From Barnesiella merdipullorum (GTDB lineage: Bacteria > Bacteroidota > Bacteroidia > Bacteroidales > Barnesiellaceae): 64,000 nt of DNA. Both the position numbers and the translations under genes were made by a program. How positions within the stretch are numbered: the stretch's first letter is position 1; each line of letters starts with the position of its first letter. This document shows positions 8,914 to 17,335 of this stretch, in pieces. The stretch spans positions 5,555-69,554 of the forward strand of contig DXBT01000023.1 in assembly GCA_019116365.1 (NCBI GenBank), read 5' to 3'. Under the pieces are notes generated by a model. It ran no database searches. It saw nothing but the letters and a program-made list of their open reading frames with translations, and was not told the DNA's origin.

Positions 8914-9434
8914 GCCGAACCGATTTCGACCTTACCCGAATAAAAGCCTTTGCTTTCGACGTGGACGGCGTGCTGTCGTCCGACTCCATTCCTCTGCACC
9001 CCTCGGGCGAGCCCATGCGGGTAATCAATATCAAAGACGGATATGCCTTGCAGCTGGCCGCCAAGCTGGGCTACCCCGTGGCCATCATCACTGGTGGCCG
9101 CACCGAGGCCGTACGCAAGCGCTTCGAGAGCCTGGGACTCTCGCATGTCTATATGGGCGCAGCCGTGAAAATCAAGATATTCGAGCAGTGGCTCGCCGAG
9201 TGTGGCCTGCAAGCCGACGAGGTGATGTACATGGGCGACGATATCCCCGACTACGAGGTGATGCGAGTGGCCGGATTGCCCGCCTGTCCGGCCGATGCGG
9301 CTCCCGAAATCAAACAGATAGCCCGCTACATCTCGCCCATTTGCGGTGGCATGGGTTGCGGCCGCGACATCATCGAACAGGTGTTGCGCGCTCAAGGCAA
9401 ATGGATGGCCGACAAGAAGGCGTTCGGCTGGTAA
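8910..9434 (+). CDS. kdsC: KdsC-type 3-deoxy-D-manno-octulosonate 8-phosphate phosphatase
   Basis: A 174-aa C0-type HAD phosphatase with no cap domain. FAFDVDGVLSSD holds the nucleophile and acid/base Asp pair (D17, D19), AIITGGRTEAVRKR gives motif II, and VMYMGDDIPDYEVM gives motif IV. These patterns and the length match KdsC, which releases phosphate from KDO-8-phosphate to give KDO for lipid A core synthesis in the cytoplasm. It overlaps the DUF2520 gene by 4 nt and lies 23 bp before maf. A related sialic-acid or sugar phosphatase cannot be excluded, but KdsC is most likely. Confidence 0.87.
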   Translation: MSRTDFDLTRIKAFAFDVDGVLSSDSIPLHPSGEPMRVINIKDGYALQLAAKLGYPVAIITGGRTEAVRKRFESLGLSHVYMGAAVKIKIFEQWLAECGLQADEVMYMGDDIPDYEVMRVAGLPACPADAAPEIKQIARYISPICGGMGCGRDIIEQVLRAQGKWMADKKAFGW

Positions 9435-9457
9435 CCAACTGACAAAAACGATTGACT

Positions 9458-10039
9458 ATGTTATCGAATCTGCAGAAATATGAAATCCTGCTGGCGAGCA
9501 ATTCGCCCCGCCGCCGCGAGCTCCTGGCCGGGCTCGACATTGAATACCGCGTGACGGCTCTGCCCGAGGTGGACGAGTCGTATCCCGCCACCCTGTCGGG
9601 CGAAGAGATTCCCCTCTACATCTCGCAAGAAAAGGCGGCCGCCTATCGCAACCAAATGAAGGACAACACCCTACTCATCACGGCCGATACCATCGTGTGG
9701 CTCGACGGCCGAGTCTATGGCAAGCCTCACGACCTGGCCGATGCCAAAGCCATGCTGCGGGCTCTCTCGGGCAAAACGCACACAGTCATCACCGGGGTGA
9801 CACTCACCTCGATGCAGAAACAAGTCTCCTTCGCCGTATCGACCGAGGTCGATTTCGCGCTCCTCTCCGACGACGAAATAGACTACTATGTCAATCGCTA
9901 CCGCCCGCTCGACAAAGCCGGCGCCTACGGCGTGCAGGAGTGGATTGGCTACATCGGGGTAACCGGGCTGCACGGCAGCTACTACAATGTGATGGGGTTG
10001 CCTATCCAGCGGCTCTACACCGAATTGAAAAAATTCTAA
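9458..10039 (+). CDS. maf: Maf-family nucleotide pyrophosphatase
   Basis: 193 aa starting at MLSNLQKYEILLASNSPRRRELL; ASNSPRR is the diagnostic Maf N-terminal motif. EKAAAYRNQ, LLITADTIVWLDGRVYGKP and SGKTHTVITGV complete the active-site blocks, and AGAYGVQEWIGYIGVTGLHGSYYNVMG-like residues close the domain. Maf proteins hydrolyse dTTP, UTP and modified nucleotides to monophosphates, a house-cleaning role. An in-frame TTG 6 nt upstream is a less likely start. It is the last gene of the nitroreductase-DUF2520-kdsC-maf run and is followed by palindromic repeats. Confidence 0.92.
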   Translation: MLSNLQKYEILLASNSPRRRELLAGLDIEYRVTALPEVDESYPATLSGEEIPLYISQEKAAAYRNQMKDNTLLITADTIVWLDGRVYGKPHDLADAKAMLRALSGKTHTVITGVTLTSMQKQVSFAVSTEVDFALLSDDEIDYYVNRYRPLDKAGAYGVQEWIGYIGVTGLHGSYYNVMGLPIQRLYTELKKF

Positions 10040-10046
10040 AGTCCTG

Positions 10047-10214
10047 CCGCACCCGATGCGGCGCTTCTGTCATTCCGCGCCCCGACGCGGAATCCCAAAA
10101 TACTCGGGCAGGAATACCGGTAAGAGATACTCTCCTCATCTAAAAAGAAAGGGTGCACGGTTCGTGCACCCTGTTCATATTCCCCAAGCTGGACCCCGCA
10201 TCGAAGTGTGGGGT
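10047..10214. repeat. Cluster of short GC-rich palindromes
   Basis: Three palindromic units lie between the convergent genes: CCGCACCCGATGCGG (10047-10061), ATTCCGCG/CGCGGAAT around CCCCGA (10072-10093), and ACCCCGCA/TGTGGGGT (10193-10214). The same sequence style recurs at 17336-17355 and 17454-17475, so these are members of a dispersed intergenic repeat family. Confidence 0.7.
10142..10172 (-). terminator. Rho-independent terminator of the transglutaminase-like gene
   Basis: GGGTGCACG and CGTGCACCC form a perfect 9-bp stem with a 3-nt loop. On the minus strand it is followed by TTTCTTTTT, so it serves the leftward gene that ends at 10226. Confidence 0.8.
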
Positions 10215-10225
10215 GACTCCCCTCG

Positions 10226-11422
10226 TCATTTATAGGGCGAGGCCCAGAACCACGCCTCGTTCGAGGTGCTGAGCGAATTGCCATAAGGTTCACCCACAGG
10301 CACGAGGGTGACGTATCGCGGCATCCGCTTCCCCTTGACATAGGTCTCGTTGTCGAAACCGCTAATATCGGAGCATTGCAGATAATAGAGGTTCTTGCTC
10401 ATGTAGTAGTTCAGGTAGTAATCGGTCGTGCAAGCCATTTGATGATTCCAGTTGGCATCCTCGTTTACCGTGACGAACTGCCCCGTTTTCAACCGTTCGC
10501 GCACCTCCGAGAGGCCGAGCAGATTACCCTTCTCGTCCATCACATAGGCACCCCAGGTGGGATCCATCCACAACCACTTGTTAAGGGTGCAGGAATAGAC
10601 AGCGTTGATCACATGGCAATCGTTGATAAAACTCTTGGGCAGACAGGTGACATAGCGCGACTTGAAGCCAATGGCCAGGTAGCACTCGTTGAGCATCTGC
10701 GCCATCATGCGGCAGTTGACGCCCCGGTCTTCACGCTTGCAGATTTCGTAGATGGCAATGGCATTCTTCACGTCGGGATTGTATGACGACCCGTCGTGAC
10801 GGATGGTGTTGTGCACCCACAACAGCAGATTCTTGATTTTCGAGATCTCGTCACCCGCACCCGCAATGCTGTCGAGGTTGAAGTAGCGGCGCACCCGCAC
10901 CAGGTTGCTGTCGTTGGGAGCCATATAGGTAAAGGCCGGCAGTGAGTCGGTAGAGGCAGTGTTGTCATAGCCGGGCGACTTGCGGAGTATGTAGTTGAAA
11001 TCGCCCACCTCGCGCAACTGGGCCAGAAGCCGCTGAAAACGCTTGTCGCTGCGAATATTGTCCAGGTCGGTATCCTCCTGAACATGGGCATAGTCGTAGT
11101 AACCGTGCCGGATAGCCTGCTCGAAGGCATCGACAGCCGCCCGCTTGCACCCCCTGAGCGACTGGCAGCAGGCCAGGTTGTAATAGGAGTCGGATAAACA
11201 CCACGAACACTGATCGATCACCGAGTCGGGCAACGACTTGCAACGGTCGAAAAACTGCCGATAGGTCTTCTCGACCAACGCATGATTCTTCCAACTCTTC
11301 TGTATCACCGGCACTACTTGGTTCTGGTAATAAACCTCCACGCTGTCGGTATTCCATTCACTCTCGGCGGCCCACCCTCCGAAACAGAAGGGCAAAAGCA
11401 ACAACCACAAAAATCTTCTCAT
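10226..11422 (-). CDS. Secreted transglutaminase-like protein
   Basis: 398 aa with a signal peptide (MRRFLWLLLLPFCFGGWA). Residues about 45-140 resemble a helical TPR-like segment that counts residents of a chain (YYNLACCQSL, AVDAFEQAIRHGYYDY). The C-terminal half is a transglutaminase-core fold with the Cys in GVNCRMMAQML, the His in NDCHVINAVY and the Asp in WLWMDPTWG, the papain-like triad. Similar proteins in Bacteroidales are of unknown role; the fold suggests peptidase or amidase-like activity outside the cytoplasm. It has its own terminator (10142-10172) and is flanked by repeats. Confidence 0.8.
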   Translation of the reverse strand: MRRFLWLLLLPFCFGGWAAESEWNTDSVEVYYQNQVVPVIQKSWKNHALVEKTYRQFFDRCKSLPDSVIDQCSWCLSDSYYNLACCQSLRGCKRAAVDAFEQAIRHGYYDYAHVQEDTDLDNIRSDKRFQRLLAQLREVGDFNYILRKSPGYDNTASTDSLPAFTYMAPNDSNLVRVRRYFNLDSIAGAGDEISKIKNLLLWVHNTIRHDGSSYNPDVKNAIAIYEICKREDRGVNCRMMAQMLNECYLAIGFKSRYVTCLPKSFINDCHVINAVYSCTLNKWLWMDPTWGAYVMDEKGNLLGLSEVRERLKTGQFVTVNEDANWNHQMACTTDYYLNYYMSKNLYYLQCSDISGFDNETYVKGKRMPRYVTLVPVGEPYGNSLSTSNEAWFWASPYK

Positions 11423-11591
11423 AGTCTCGTATATTAATGTTTCGTATATGGATGAGACGTAAATATACCCGTATTTGTTACAACTTCGCCTCGTTTTTTT
11501 TAGAAAAATATTGGTTTACCCTCCTGGTCTCCGCATCGGGGGCGGGGTAACACTCTGTATCATTCCCACAATACAGGGTAACATCACAACA

Positions 11592-11637
11592 AAAGAGAGG
11601 TGCGCCACAGGTCTCTCCTCACGACACACCTCTCTAT
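11592..11637 (-). terminator. Terminator downstream of the T9SS cargo gene
   Basis: On the minus strand GAGAGGTGTG pairs with CGCACCTCTC around a loop of about 20 nt and is followed by TTTTGTTG. It starts 23 bp after the stop of the gene at 11660. Confidence 0.65.
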
Positions 11638-11659
11638 CTCTTTTGCGTTCGCCCGGTCG

Positions 11660-14005
11660 TTATCGTTTCAATCCCTTGACGACGGTCACCTCACGCTCGC
11701 CCAGCACCCTGAAGAAGTAGGCTCCCGGCGTCCAGCCCGAGGCATCGATGGTTACTTGTCGTTCGAGAGTATTCAGTTCGCGACGATAGAGCTCACGTCC
11801 GTTCTCATCGGCCACCATCAATCGACGGGAATTTTCGGGCAACTGCACCGTTACCTCCTGGTCGAAAATCGACGGACAGAGGGTTATGGGAGCCTCGGTT
11901 ACCGTCTTGACGGCACTCACGCCATTCACACTTTGCGTCACCTTGATATCATAAGTCGATATGCTGTCGTTAATCGTGAGGGTAGCTACCCGCTCGTCGA
12001 TGCCGTCGGGCAGACGGTCATACGAGATAAGCAGCGTATCGAGAGTGAGGCCATTGGGTTTTCCCACCACGCGGCACCATTCGGCATCGCTCTGAATCGG
12101 GGTCTCGTAGCCATATATCGAGAAGAAAGGATATTTGCTCGTACCAGCCTCTTTGCCTACTACCAGCGGCTCACGATCGGTCGGGATGGGCGACATGACC
12201 GAGTGCACGATCGAGGGCATAATCAGATAGGAAGTATGATTGGCCCCGGCAGGGAAATAGGTGCTCACATCGACCCACTCGCCCTCTTTGTACATATAGG
12301 CCGTGTTGCCATGATCGCGGAACTCGGCCATCGCAAACGACACATCCACGCTGTCGTTCTTCTCGGGGATACCATCGACCACGATAAAGAACTCGTCATC
12401 GACCACCTTGGGATTGAACTCAAAGGCGGTGCCTACCATCGTACCACCCGAGGGAGTATCCAACTCGAACACACGCCACCAGGTCGAGTCGAGTTTCTTG
12501 CCCGGCAAACCGTTTTCGCTGGTGTAGAGATGCACGCCCACATCGGCAATCTGGTCGGTGAGACTTGTGGCCGAAGCAGTGACGAAATAGACATAGGCGC
12601 CAAATACCAGAATGGGGCGCGAGGGTTTGGAGAACTTCTCGGCATAGGCCGTAATACCTATCGTGTTGGTCCCGGGGAAGGTACCCCAATCTTCCATGTC
12701 GAAGGTGGTCGGTTGGTCGCCCGGCTCGAAGTTGGTAATGAATCCGCTGTATTCGACCGACACATCGGTGGCATCGTCCGACTCACCGTGCTCGTTGGCC
12801 ACCTGGAGGGCTACCGACTGCTGGTGCAGGAAGTTATAGGCCACTACAGGATTCTGTTCGGTCGAGGTTACCTGGGCATACGACTCGGGACTCACTCCAC
12901 CGAAGGTCCACTGCCACGAGGTGGGATAGCCCGTCGAGTTGTCGTGATACTGCACACCCACCAGCGGAGCCACCATGGGCAGACGGGTCTCGCTGTAACG
13001 GAAAGTGGCAGGCGGCAAGATGCGGGCCACGGGGGCAACGCCGGTCACCTTGACAAAGGCGGTGCGGGTCTTGGTGTCGCTACCGTCGGCATTGCTCACC
13101 GTCAGGGTCACGTCATAGACTCCGTCGCGGGTGTAGTAAACCCGGGGATTCTGCTCGGTCGAGGTCGCCGGTGTTCCACCGGGGAACGACCACTGCCAGG
13201 CCGTGGGATTCCCTGCCGACATATCGGCAAAGGCTATCTCTTCGCCTGTGGTCACCTCTACCTGCTCAACAGCTTCTACGCCCGTTATCTGCAAACCGTC
13301 GATGGAGAAGTCGCCCATATAGCCACCCACGTTCATGTCGTCGTCCGAACCGGCGGTATAGGTAAAACGTATCTGCACCTGCTGCCCGGCATACTTCTCG
13401 AGCGACACGGCAAATTCGTGCCAGCGCCAGGGTTTCTCGCCGTTCTCGTCGCCGCTGTTCCACAGCAGTTCCGACGTGGCAAAGGCGTCGGTCGATACCG
13501 AGATATGCAAGCGGCAATAGTTATCCATATTTTGGCTGAAACCCACATAGCCCTTCAGCATGGCATTGGCCGGCACGTCGATTTGCGGACTGGTAGCCGA
13601 AGCAATGCCACGCCTATACATTTGTAAAGGCCCCCCGACAAAGAACGATTGCACGTCGTCGGGGTCGATAGCTGCAAAGGCCTCGTCGCCGGTAGTGTTT
13701 TTCAATTCCCAAACAATATCTTCGGTATTGGTCAGTGTCCAACCGTCCGAACCGTCGTCAAAATCTTCTTCCCACACCGTCACGGCACTGCCCGCACTCT
13801 GGCAGCTGAAGTCGGCCGTTACACTGGCCGCTGTCGAACGGAACAGATTCGGCATCGATTGCTTGCCGGCAAACGAAATGCGCGGTGCCTCTTCGGTCGG
13901 GGCTACCCGATCGTGCACGCGCTCGTTAACCCATTGCTGTGCGCCCACCGGCAGAACAGCCCAGAGCGCAGTAGTCAGGATTAGGTTTGTAATTGTTCTT
14001 TTCAT
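11660..14005 (-). CDS. PKD-domain protein with type IX secretion C-terminal domain
   Basis: 781 aa. A signal peptide (MKRTITNLILTTALWAVLPVGAQ) is followed by a lectin-like jelly-roll segment (VWEEDFDDGSDGWTLTN... to about 240). Two PKD domains follow, marked by NPTAWQWSFPGGTP and YPTSWQWTFGGVSP, each with the STEQNP(R/V)V continuation. A long unique region comes next, and then a type A T9SS sorting domain (VTIDASGWTPGAYFFRV ... VVKGLKR). The last part directs export through PorU-type machinery and surface attachment or release. No catalytic motif is visible, so it is probably an adhesive or binding protein. A -33/-7 promoter is at 14209-14180. Confidence 0.87.
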   Translation of the reverse strand: MKRTITNLILTTALWAVLPVGAQQWVNERVHDRVAPTEEAPRISFAGKQSMPNLFRSTAASVTADFSCQSAGSAVTVWEEDFDDGSDGWTLTNTEDIVWELKNTTGDEAFAAIDPDDVQSFFVGGPLQMYRRGIASATSPQIDVPANAMLKGYVGFSQNMDNYCRLHISVSTDAFATSELLWNSGDENGEKPWRWHEFAVSLEKYAGQQVQIRFTYTAGSDDDMNVGGYMGDFSIDGLQITGVEAVEQVEVTTGEEIAFADMSAGNPTAWQWSFPGGTPATSTEQNPRVYYTRDGVYDVTLTVSNADGSDTKTRTAFVKVTGVAPVARILPPATFRYSETRLPMVAPLVGVQYHDNSTGYPTSWQWTFGGVSPESYAQVTSTEQNPVVAYNFLHQQSVALQVANEHGESDDATDVSVEYSGFITNFEPGDQPTTFDMEDWGTFPGTNTIGITAYAEKFSKPSRPILVFGAYVYFVTASATSLTDQIADVGVHLYTSENGLPGKKLDSTWWRVFELDTPSGGTMVGTAFEFNPKVVDDEFFIVVDGIPEKNDSVDVSFAMAEFRDHGNTAYMYKEGEWVDVSTYFPAGANHTSYLIMPSIVHSVMSPIPTDREPLVVGKEAGTSKYPFFSIYGYETPIQSDAEWCRVVGKPNGLTLDTLLISYDRLPDGIDERVATLTINDSISTYDIKVTQSVNGVSAVKTVTEAPITLCPSIFDQEVTVQLPENSRRLMVADENGRELYRRELNTLERQVTIDASGWTPGAYFFRVLGEREVTVVKGLKR

Positions 14006-14179
14006 ACACTTACACGATTAAAATATTTGATGAATTGGATTTCATGGCAAAGTCTCTCATGCAGCAGTTCTGCCCACCATACAGCATAGATGTAGATGAA
14101 GTTTTTTCATAGCTATTCTATATATAGTTGCGATTAACTATCTCACGCCACTCCATGACGAGTCGCATACTGCCTTTTA

Positions 14180-14209
14180 CAAAGGTAGTAAATATTTACA
14201 ATCTGCAAA
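14180..14209 (-). promoter_or_regulatory. Promoter of the T9SS cargo gene
   Basis: On the minus strand TTTG (14209-14206), an 18-nt spacer and TACCTTTG (14187-14180). The leader to the ATG at 14005 would be about 170 nt. Confidence 0.6.
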
Positions 14210-14349
14210 CATTTTACAGGGATAATTTTAAATTAATCCATATAATCAGTAATATTTCTGAAAAATATAAGAGAAATTGCATCTTTAATTACATTTTGCC
14301 CGATTCCCCGACGACCTTTGACATAGAGTCACACCTCCCCCCCTCTGGC

Positions 14350-14380
14350 TTGCATCGAGCTCACACTTTCACTACCTTTG
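14350..14380 (+). promoter_or_regulatory. Promoter of the ATP-grasp-like gene
   Basis: TTG (14350-14352), a 20-nt spacer and TACCTTTG (14373-14380). The ATG is only 12 nt after the -7 box, so the predicted leader is about 8-9 nt. Confidence 0.65.
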
Positions 14381-14392
14381 CCACACGAAAAC

Positions 14393-15586
14393 ATGACTGC
14401 CGTGACTCTCTACCTTTTCAACCCCGAGAACGACCTGGCCCTGGCCTTTGGAGGCATCAACTACACGCCGCCTCCCGCCGCCCAGCATATTGCCCGTGAG
14501 CTGGCTCTGCTGCCGCTGTGGTATGCCCGCGAGGGAGAGGAGACGACGATATGTACCCCCGACCCCGTGCCCGACGATTTCCGTCGCAGCCTCGAGCCGT
14601 TGGGACTCTCGTTCTCGACCGTCGCGTTCAAACAGATTGGCGAACTGCCCATCGACCGCATCGAGGTGTGGGGGTGGAACCTCGCTCTGGCTCACCGCCT
14701 GCGGCAAGCCGGCATCGACGAACGGCTGCTCCCCTCGCCCCGGCAATGCAACCTCTTGCGCCCACTTGCCCACCGTCGTCTGGCAACCGAGGCGGGACAA
14801 TATCTCACCCAACATATCGACTACCCCATGCCACCGCTGCCTGTCGAGTTGCACACCCCCGACGAAGTGCGCGCCTTTACCGAACAAAGCGACCGCAAGG
14901 TACTCAAGGCTCCCTGGTCGGGTAGCGGACGCGGACTCTACTGGAATCTCTACGGCTACGACACCTCGCTGGCTCAATGGAGCAACGGCGTGCTGCAAAA
15001 GCAGGGAGTATTGATGGGTGAACCTTTTTACGAGAAACAGCGCGACTGGGCCATGGAGTTTTACAGCGACGGCACCCGGGTGACCTTTGCCGGATTCTCG
15101 TCGTTTCTTACCGATAGCCACGGGGCTTATAAGGAGAATCGGCTCACCACCGATCGACAACTTTACGAAGAGCTTTGTGCAACCGTCGAGCCCCACATCG
15201 TCACGGCCGTGCGCGAACAGCTCGCCCGGTTCCTCACCGAGCGTATAGCCCCGGTCTATACCGGCTACCTCGGGGTCGATATGATGACCTACCTCGCCCC
15301 CGACGGCACGCCCCTACTGCACCCCTTCGTCGAGATCAACCTGCGCATGAACATGGGTGTAGTGGCCCGCCGCATCGCCGACCGCTTCTTGGCTCCGGGT
15401 GTCGAAGGGCACTACCGCATCGACTACTTCCCCCGACCCGGCACGCTCTACAGCGACCATCAGGAGCGCCTCCACGAGAACCCTGCCCAGATTGTCAACG
15501 GACGATTCGCTGGCGGATACTTCGCCCTTACCCCCGTCCTCCCCGACAGCCAATACCGAGCCTGCATCGAAATCGATGCCCGATAA
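14393..15586 (+). CDS. ATP-grasp-like protein of unknown function
   Basis: 397 aa, starting MTAVTLYLFNPENDLALAFG. The C-terminal half has features of an ATP-grasp fold: VLKAPWSGSGRGLYW (about 180-194) resembles the Lys plus glycine-rich ATP loop, and HPFVEINLRMNMGVVARRIADRF contains the E-x-N metal-binding pair. ATP-grasp enzymes join a carboxylate to an amine, thiol or similar group through an acyl phosphate. No partner gene sits beside it, so the substrate is unknown. In-frame TTG 15 nt upstream overlaps the promoter and is not used. I recognise a family of Bacteroidales hypothetical proteins but no characterised member. Confidence 0.72.
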   Translation: MTAVTLYLFNPENDLALAFGGINYTPPPAAQHIARELALLPLWYAREGEETTICTPDPVPDDFRRSLEPLGLSFSTVAFKQIGELPIDRIEVWGWNLALAHRLRQAGIDERLLPSPRQCNLLRPLAHRRLATEAGQYLTQHIDYPMPPLPVELHTPDEVRAFTEQSDRKVLKAPWSGSGRGLYWNLYGYDTSLAQWSNGVLQKQGVLMGEPFYEKQRDWAMEFYSDGTRVTFAGFSSFLTDSHGAYKENRLTTDRQLYEELCATVEPHIVTAVREQLARFLTERIAPVYTGYLGVDMMTYLAPDGTPLLHPFVEINLRMNMGVVARRIADRFLAPGVEGHYRIDYFPRPGTLYSDHQERLHENPAQIVNGRFAGGYFALTPVLPDSQYRACIEIDAR

Positions 15587-15724
15587 ATCCAGAGAACACC
15601 CGCAAAACCGTCCGCAAGGAACTATCGCGGCCACGTCGTATCACGGTTCGCAAACAGGTCAAACAAAAGCTAAATAATTGTATATAAACAGATTATATAT
15701 CAACAAGAGAGTTCGTACAGGTAC

Positions 15725-15797
15725 AAAAAAAATTGATTGTCTCACGACAACCAATCTTTGTTAACCTTAATCTTAATCTAATACTATGAAAAACACA
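15725..15797 (-). ncRNA. Candidate small RNA, about 73 nt
   Basis: On the minus strand a -7 box TATATTTG (15808-15801) is followed by about 40 nt including AGATTAAGATTAAGGTTAAC. A hairpin then follows, TTGGTTGTC (15754-15746) with GACAATCAA (15741-15733) around GTGA, and a run of eight T (15732-15725). A promoter, a short non-coding stretch and an immediate strong terminator form a complete small-RNA transcription unit. The start is estimated from the -7 box. The region is not between a gene and its leader on that strand: the next leftward gene is more than 1.7 kb away. Confidence 0.6.
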
Positions 15798-15942
15798 GTG
15801 CAAATATACGGCATTTTCTGTTATACAACATAATTTTCAAACATATTTCATGCGATTTTAATATTATTTAAACATCGAAAGGGTAACCCATACGGCCACG
15901 AGCAGGTACCCCAACGCAACCCGAGAGCCGATGCAAAGGGGG

Positions 15943-15974
15943 TTTGCACGATCTGGCAAGATGTCGTATCTTTG
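15943..15974 (+). promoter_or_regulatory. Promoter of the DEAD-box helicase gene, abutting the start codon
   Basis: TTTG (15943-15946), a 20-nt spacer and TATCTTTG (15967-15974) match the consensus. The ATG at 15980 is 5 nt after the -7 box, so transcription should begin at or within a few bases of the start codon. Confidence 0.8.
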
Positions 15975-15979
15975 CAGCC

Positions 15980-17314
15980 ATGAAAGAAATATCGTCACTC
16001 ATCGAAAAGGCGTGCCGCAACTTGAACATCGAGTCGCTGAACGGCATGCAGAAACAAATGCTCGAAACGGCACAACGCCCCAACGATATCATTTTGCTCT
16101 CGCCTACCGGCTCGGGCAAGACGTTGGCCTTCCTGCTGCCGGTGCTGCAACGCATCGACCCCCGGATGGCCGGTGTGCAGGCGCTGGTACTGGTGCCGTC
16201 GCGCGAACTGGCTCTGCAAATCGAGAGTGTGTTGCGCAAGATTGCCGCAGGCATTAAAATCGTGTGCTGCTACGGAGGCCACTCGGTGCGCGAAGAGAGC
16301 AAGTCGCTCGAGGTGGCTCCGGCCCTCGTTGTGGGTACTCCGGGGCGCATTGCCGATCACCTACGCCGGGGACGTCTGTCGCTCGACACACTCGACACGC
16401 TGGTACTCGACGAGTTTGACAAATGCCTCGCCCTGGGCTTCCACGACGAGATGAAAGAGATTATCGCCCCGCTCGAGGGGGTAAAGAAAAAGATTCTCAC
16501 CTCGGCCACCGACAGCGAATCGCTACCGGGATTCACCGCCCTGCGACGACCGGTAAAACTCGATTTCCTGGGTTCGAAGCGAAACGAGGAGGATGCTCCC
16601 AAACGGCTCTCGCTCTACCGCATCGCATCGCCCCAAAAGGACAAGCTCGATACGTTGCTGCTCTTGCTACGCAACCTCAAGCCGGGGCTTACGCTTGTCT
16701 TCTGCAACCAACGCGAGAGCGTGGAACGGGTTCAGCAATTTCTCACCAACCAAGGCATCATCGCCGAGGCCTTTCACGGCGGCATGGAGCAGGCCGACCG
16801 CGAACGGGCACTCTGCAAATTCCGCAACCACAGCAGCTACATCTGCATCTCGACCGACCTGGCGGCCCGCGGCCTCGACATCCCCGAGGTAAAATACATC
16901 ATCCACTACCACCTGCCTGTCGATCTCGAAAGCTTCACCCACCGCAACGGTCGCACGGCCCGCATGCACGCCGAGGGCGAAGCCTTTCTGCTTGTAGGAC
17001 CCACCGAACAGTTGCCCGAGTATGCCGCCCAGGCGACCGACTTCCGACTCGACCCCCGAGCCAATTGGCTGCAAACGCCACCGATGGCTACTCTACATTT
17101 CGCAGCCGGCAAAAAGGAGAAGATAAGCAAGGGCGATATCGTGGGGTTCCTCACCCAAAAAGGGGGATTGGCAGCCGACGAAATAGGACTCATCGAGGTA
17201 AAAGACCATTACAGCTACGCCGCCGTGGCGCGCAACAAGGCTCACGAGACGCTGCGCCACCTTCGCGACGAAAAGATAAAAGGCAAAAAGGTGAAGATTT
17301 CGTTCAGCTACTGA
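15980..17314 (+). CDS. DEAD-box RNA helicase with DbpA-like RNA-binding tail
   Basis: 444 aa. Motif I SPTGSGKT (41-48), Ia VPSRELALQ, Ib TPGR (120-123), motif II DEFD in place of DEAD (144-147), motif III SAT (175-177), and motif VI-type HRNGRTARM in the second RecA domain. The last about 75 residues (GDIVGFLTQKGGLAADEIGLIEV ... KIKGKKVKISF) resemble the DbpA RRM-like domain that in E. coli anchors the helicase to 23S rRNA helix 92, so a role in ribosome assembly is likely. Start at 15980 fits the family N-terminus; the in-frame upstream ATG at 15944 lies ahead of the promoter -7 box and is not expected in the transcript. Confidence 0.9.
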   Translation: MKEISSLIEKACRNLNIESLNGMQKQMLETAQRPNDIILLSPTGSGKTLAFLLPVLQRIDPRMAGVQALVLVPSRELALQIESVLRKIAAGIKIVCCYGGHSVREESKSLEVAPALVVGTPGRIADHLRRGRLSLDTLDTLVLDEFDKCLALGFHDEMKEIIAPLEGVKKKILTSATDSESLPGFTALRRPVKLDFLGSKRNEEDAPKRLSLYRIASPQKDKLDTLLLLLRNLKPGLTLVFCNQRESVERVQQFLTNQGIIAEAFHGGMEQADRERALCKFRNHSSYICISTDLAARGLDIPEVKYIIHYHLPVDLESFTHRNGRTARMHAEGEAFLLVGPTEQLPEYAAQATDFRLDPRANWLQTPPMATLHFAAGKKEKISKGDIVGFLTQKGGLAADEIGLIEVKDHYSYAAVARNKAHETLRHLRDEKIKGKKVKISFSY

Positions 17315-17335
17315 TTGGCTCCGTGACTCTCTGTC

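Larger units (their letters stand above)
14006..14392. other. 387-bp divergent intergenic region
   Basis: AT-rich and without a supportable gene. It contains the leftward promoter of the T9SS cargo gene (14180-14209) and the rightward promoter of the ATP-grasp-like gene (14350-14380). Confidence 0.7.
15587..15979. other. 393-bp intergenic region holding a small-RNA unit
   Basis: No protein gene is supported. The minus strand carries a self-contained promoter-transcript-terminator unit (15725-15808), and the right end carries the promoter of the DEAD-box helicase gene (15943-15974). 15587-15724 shows nothing else clear. Confidence 0.65.
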
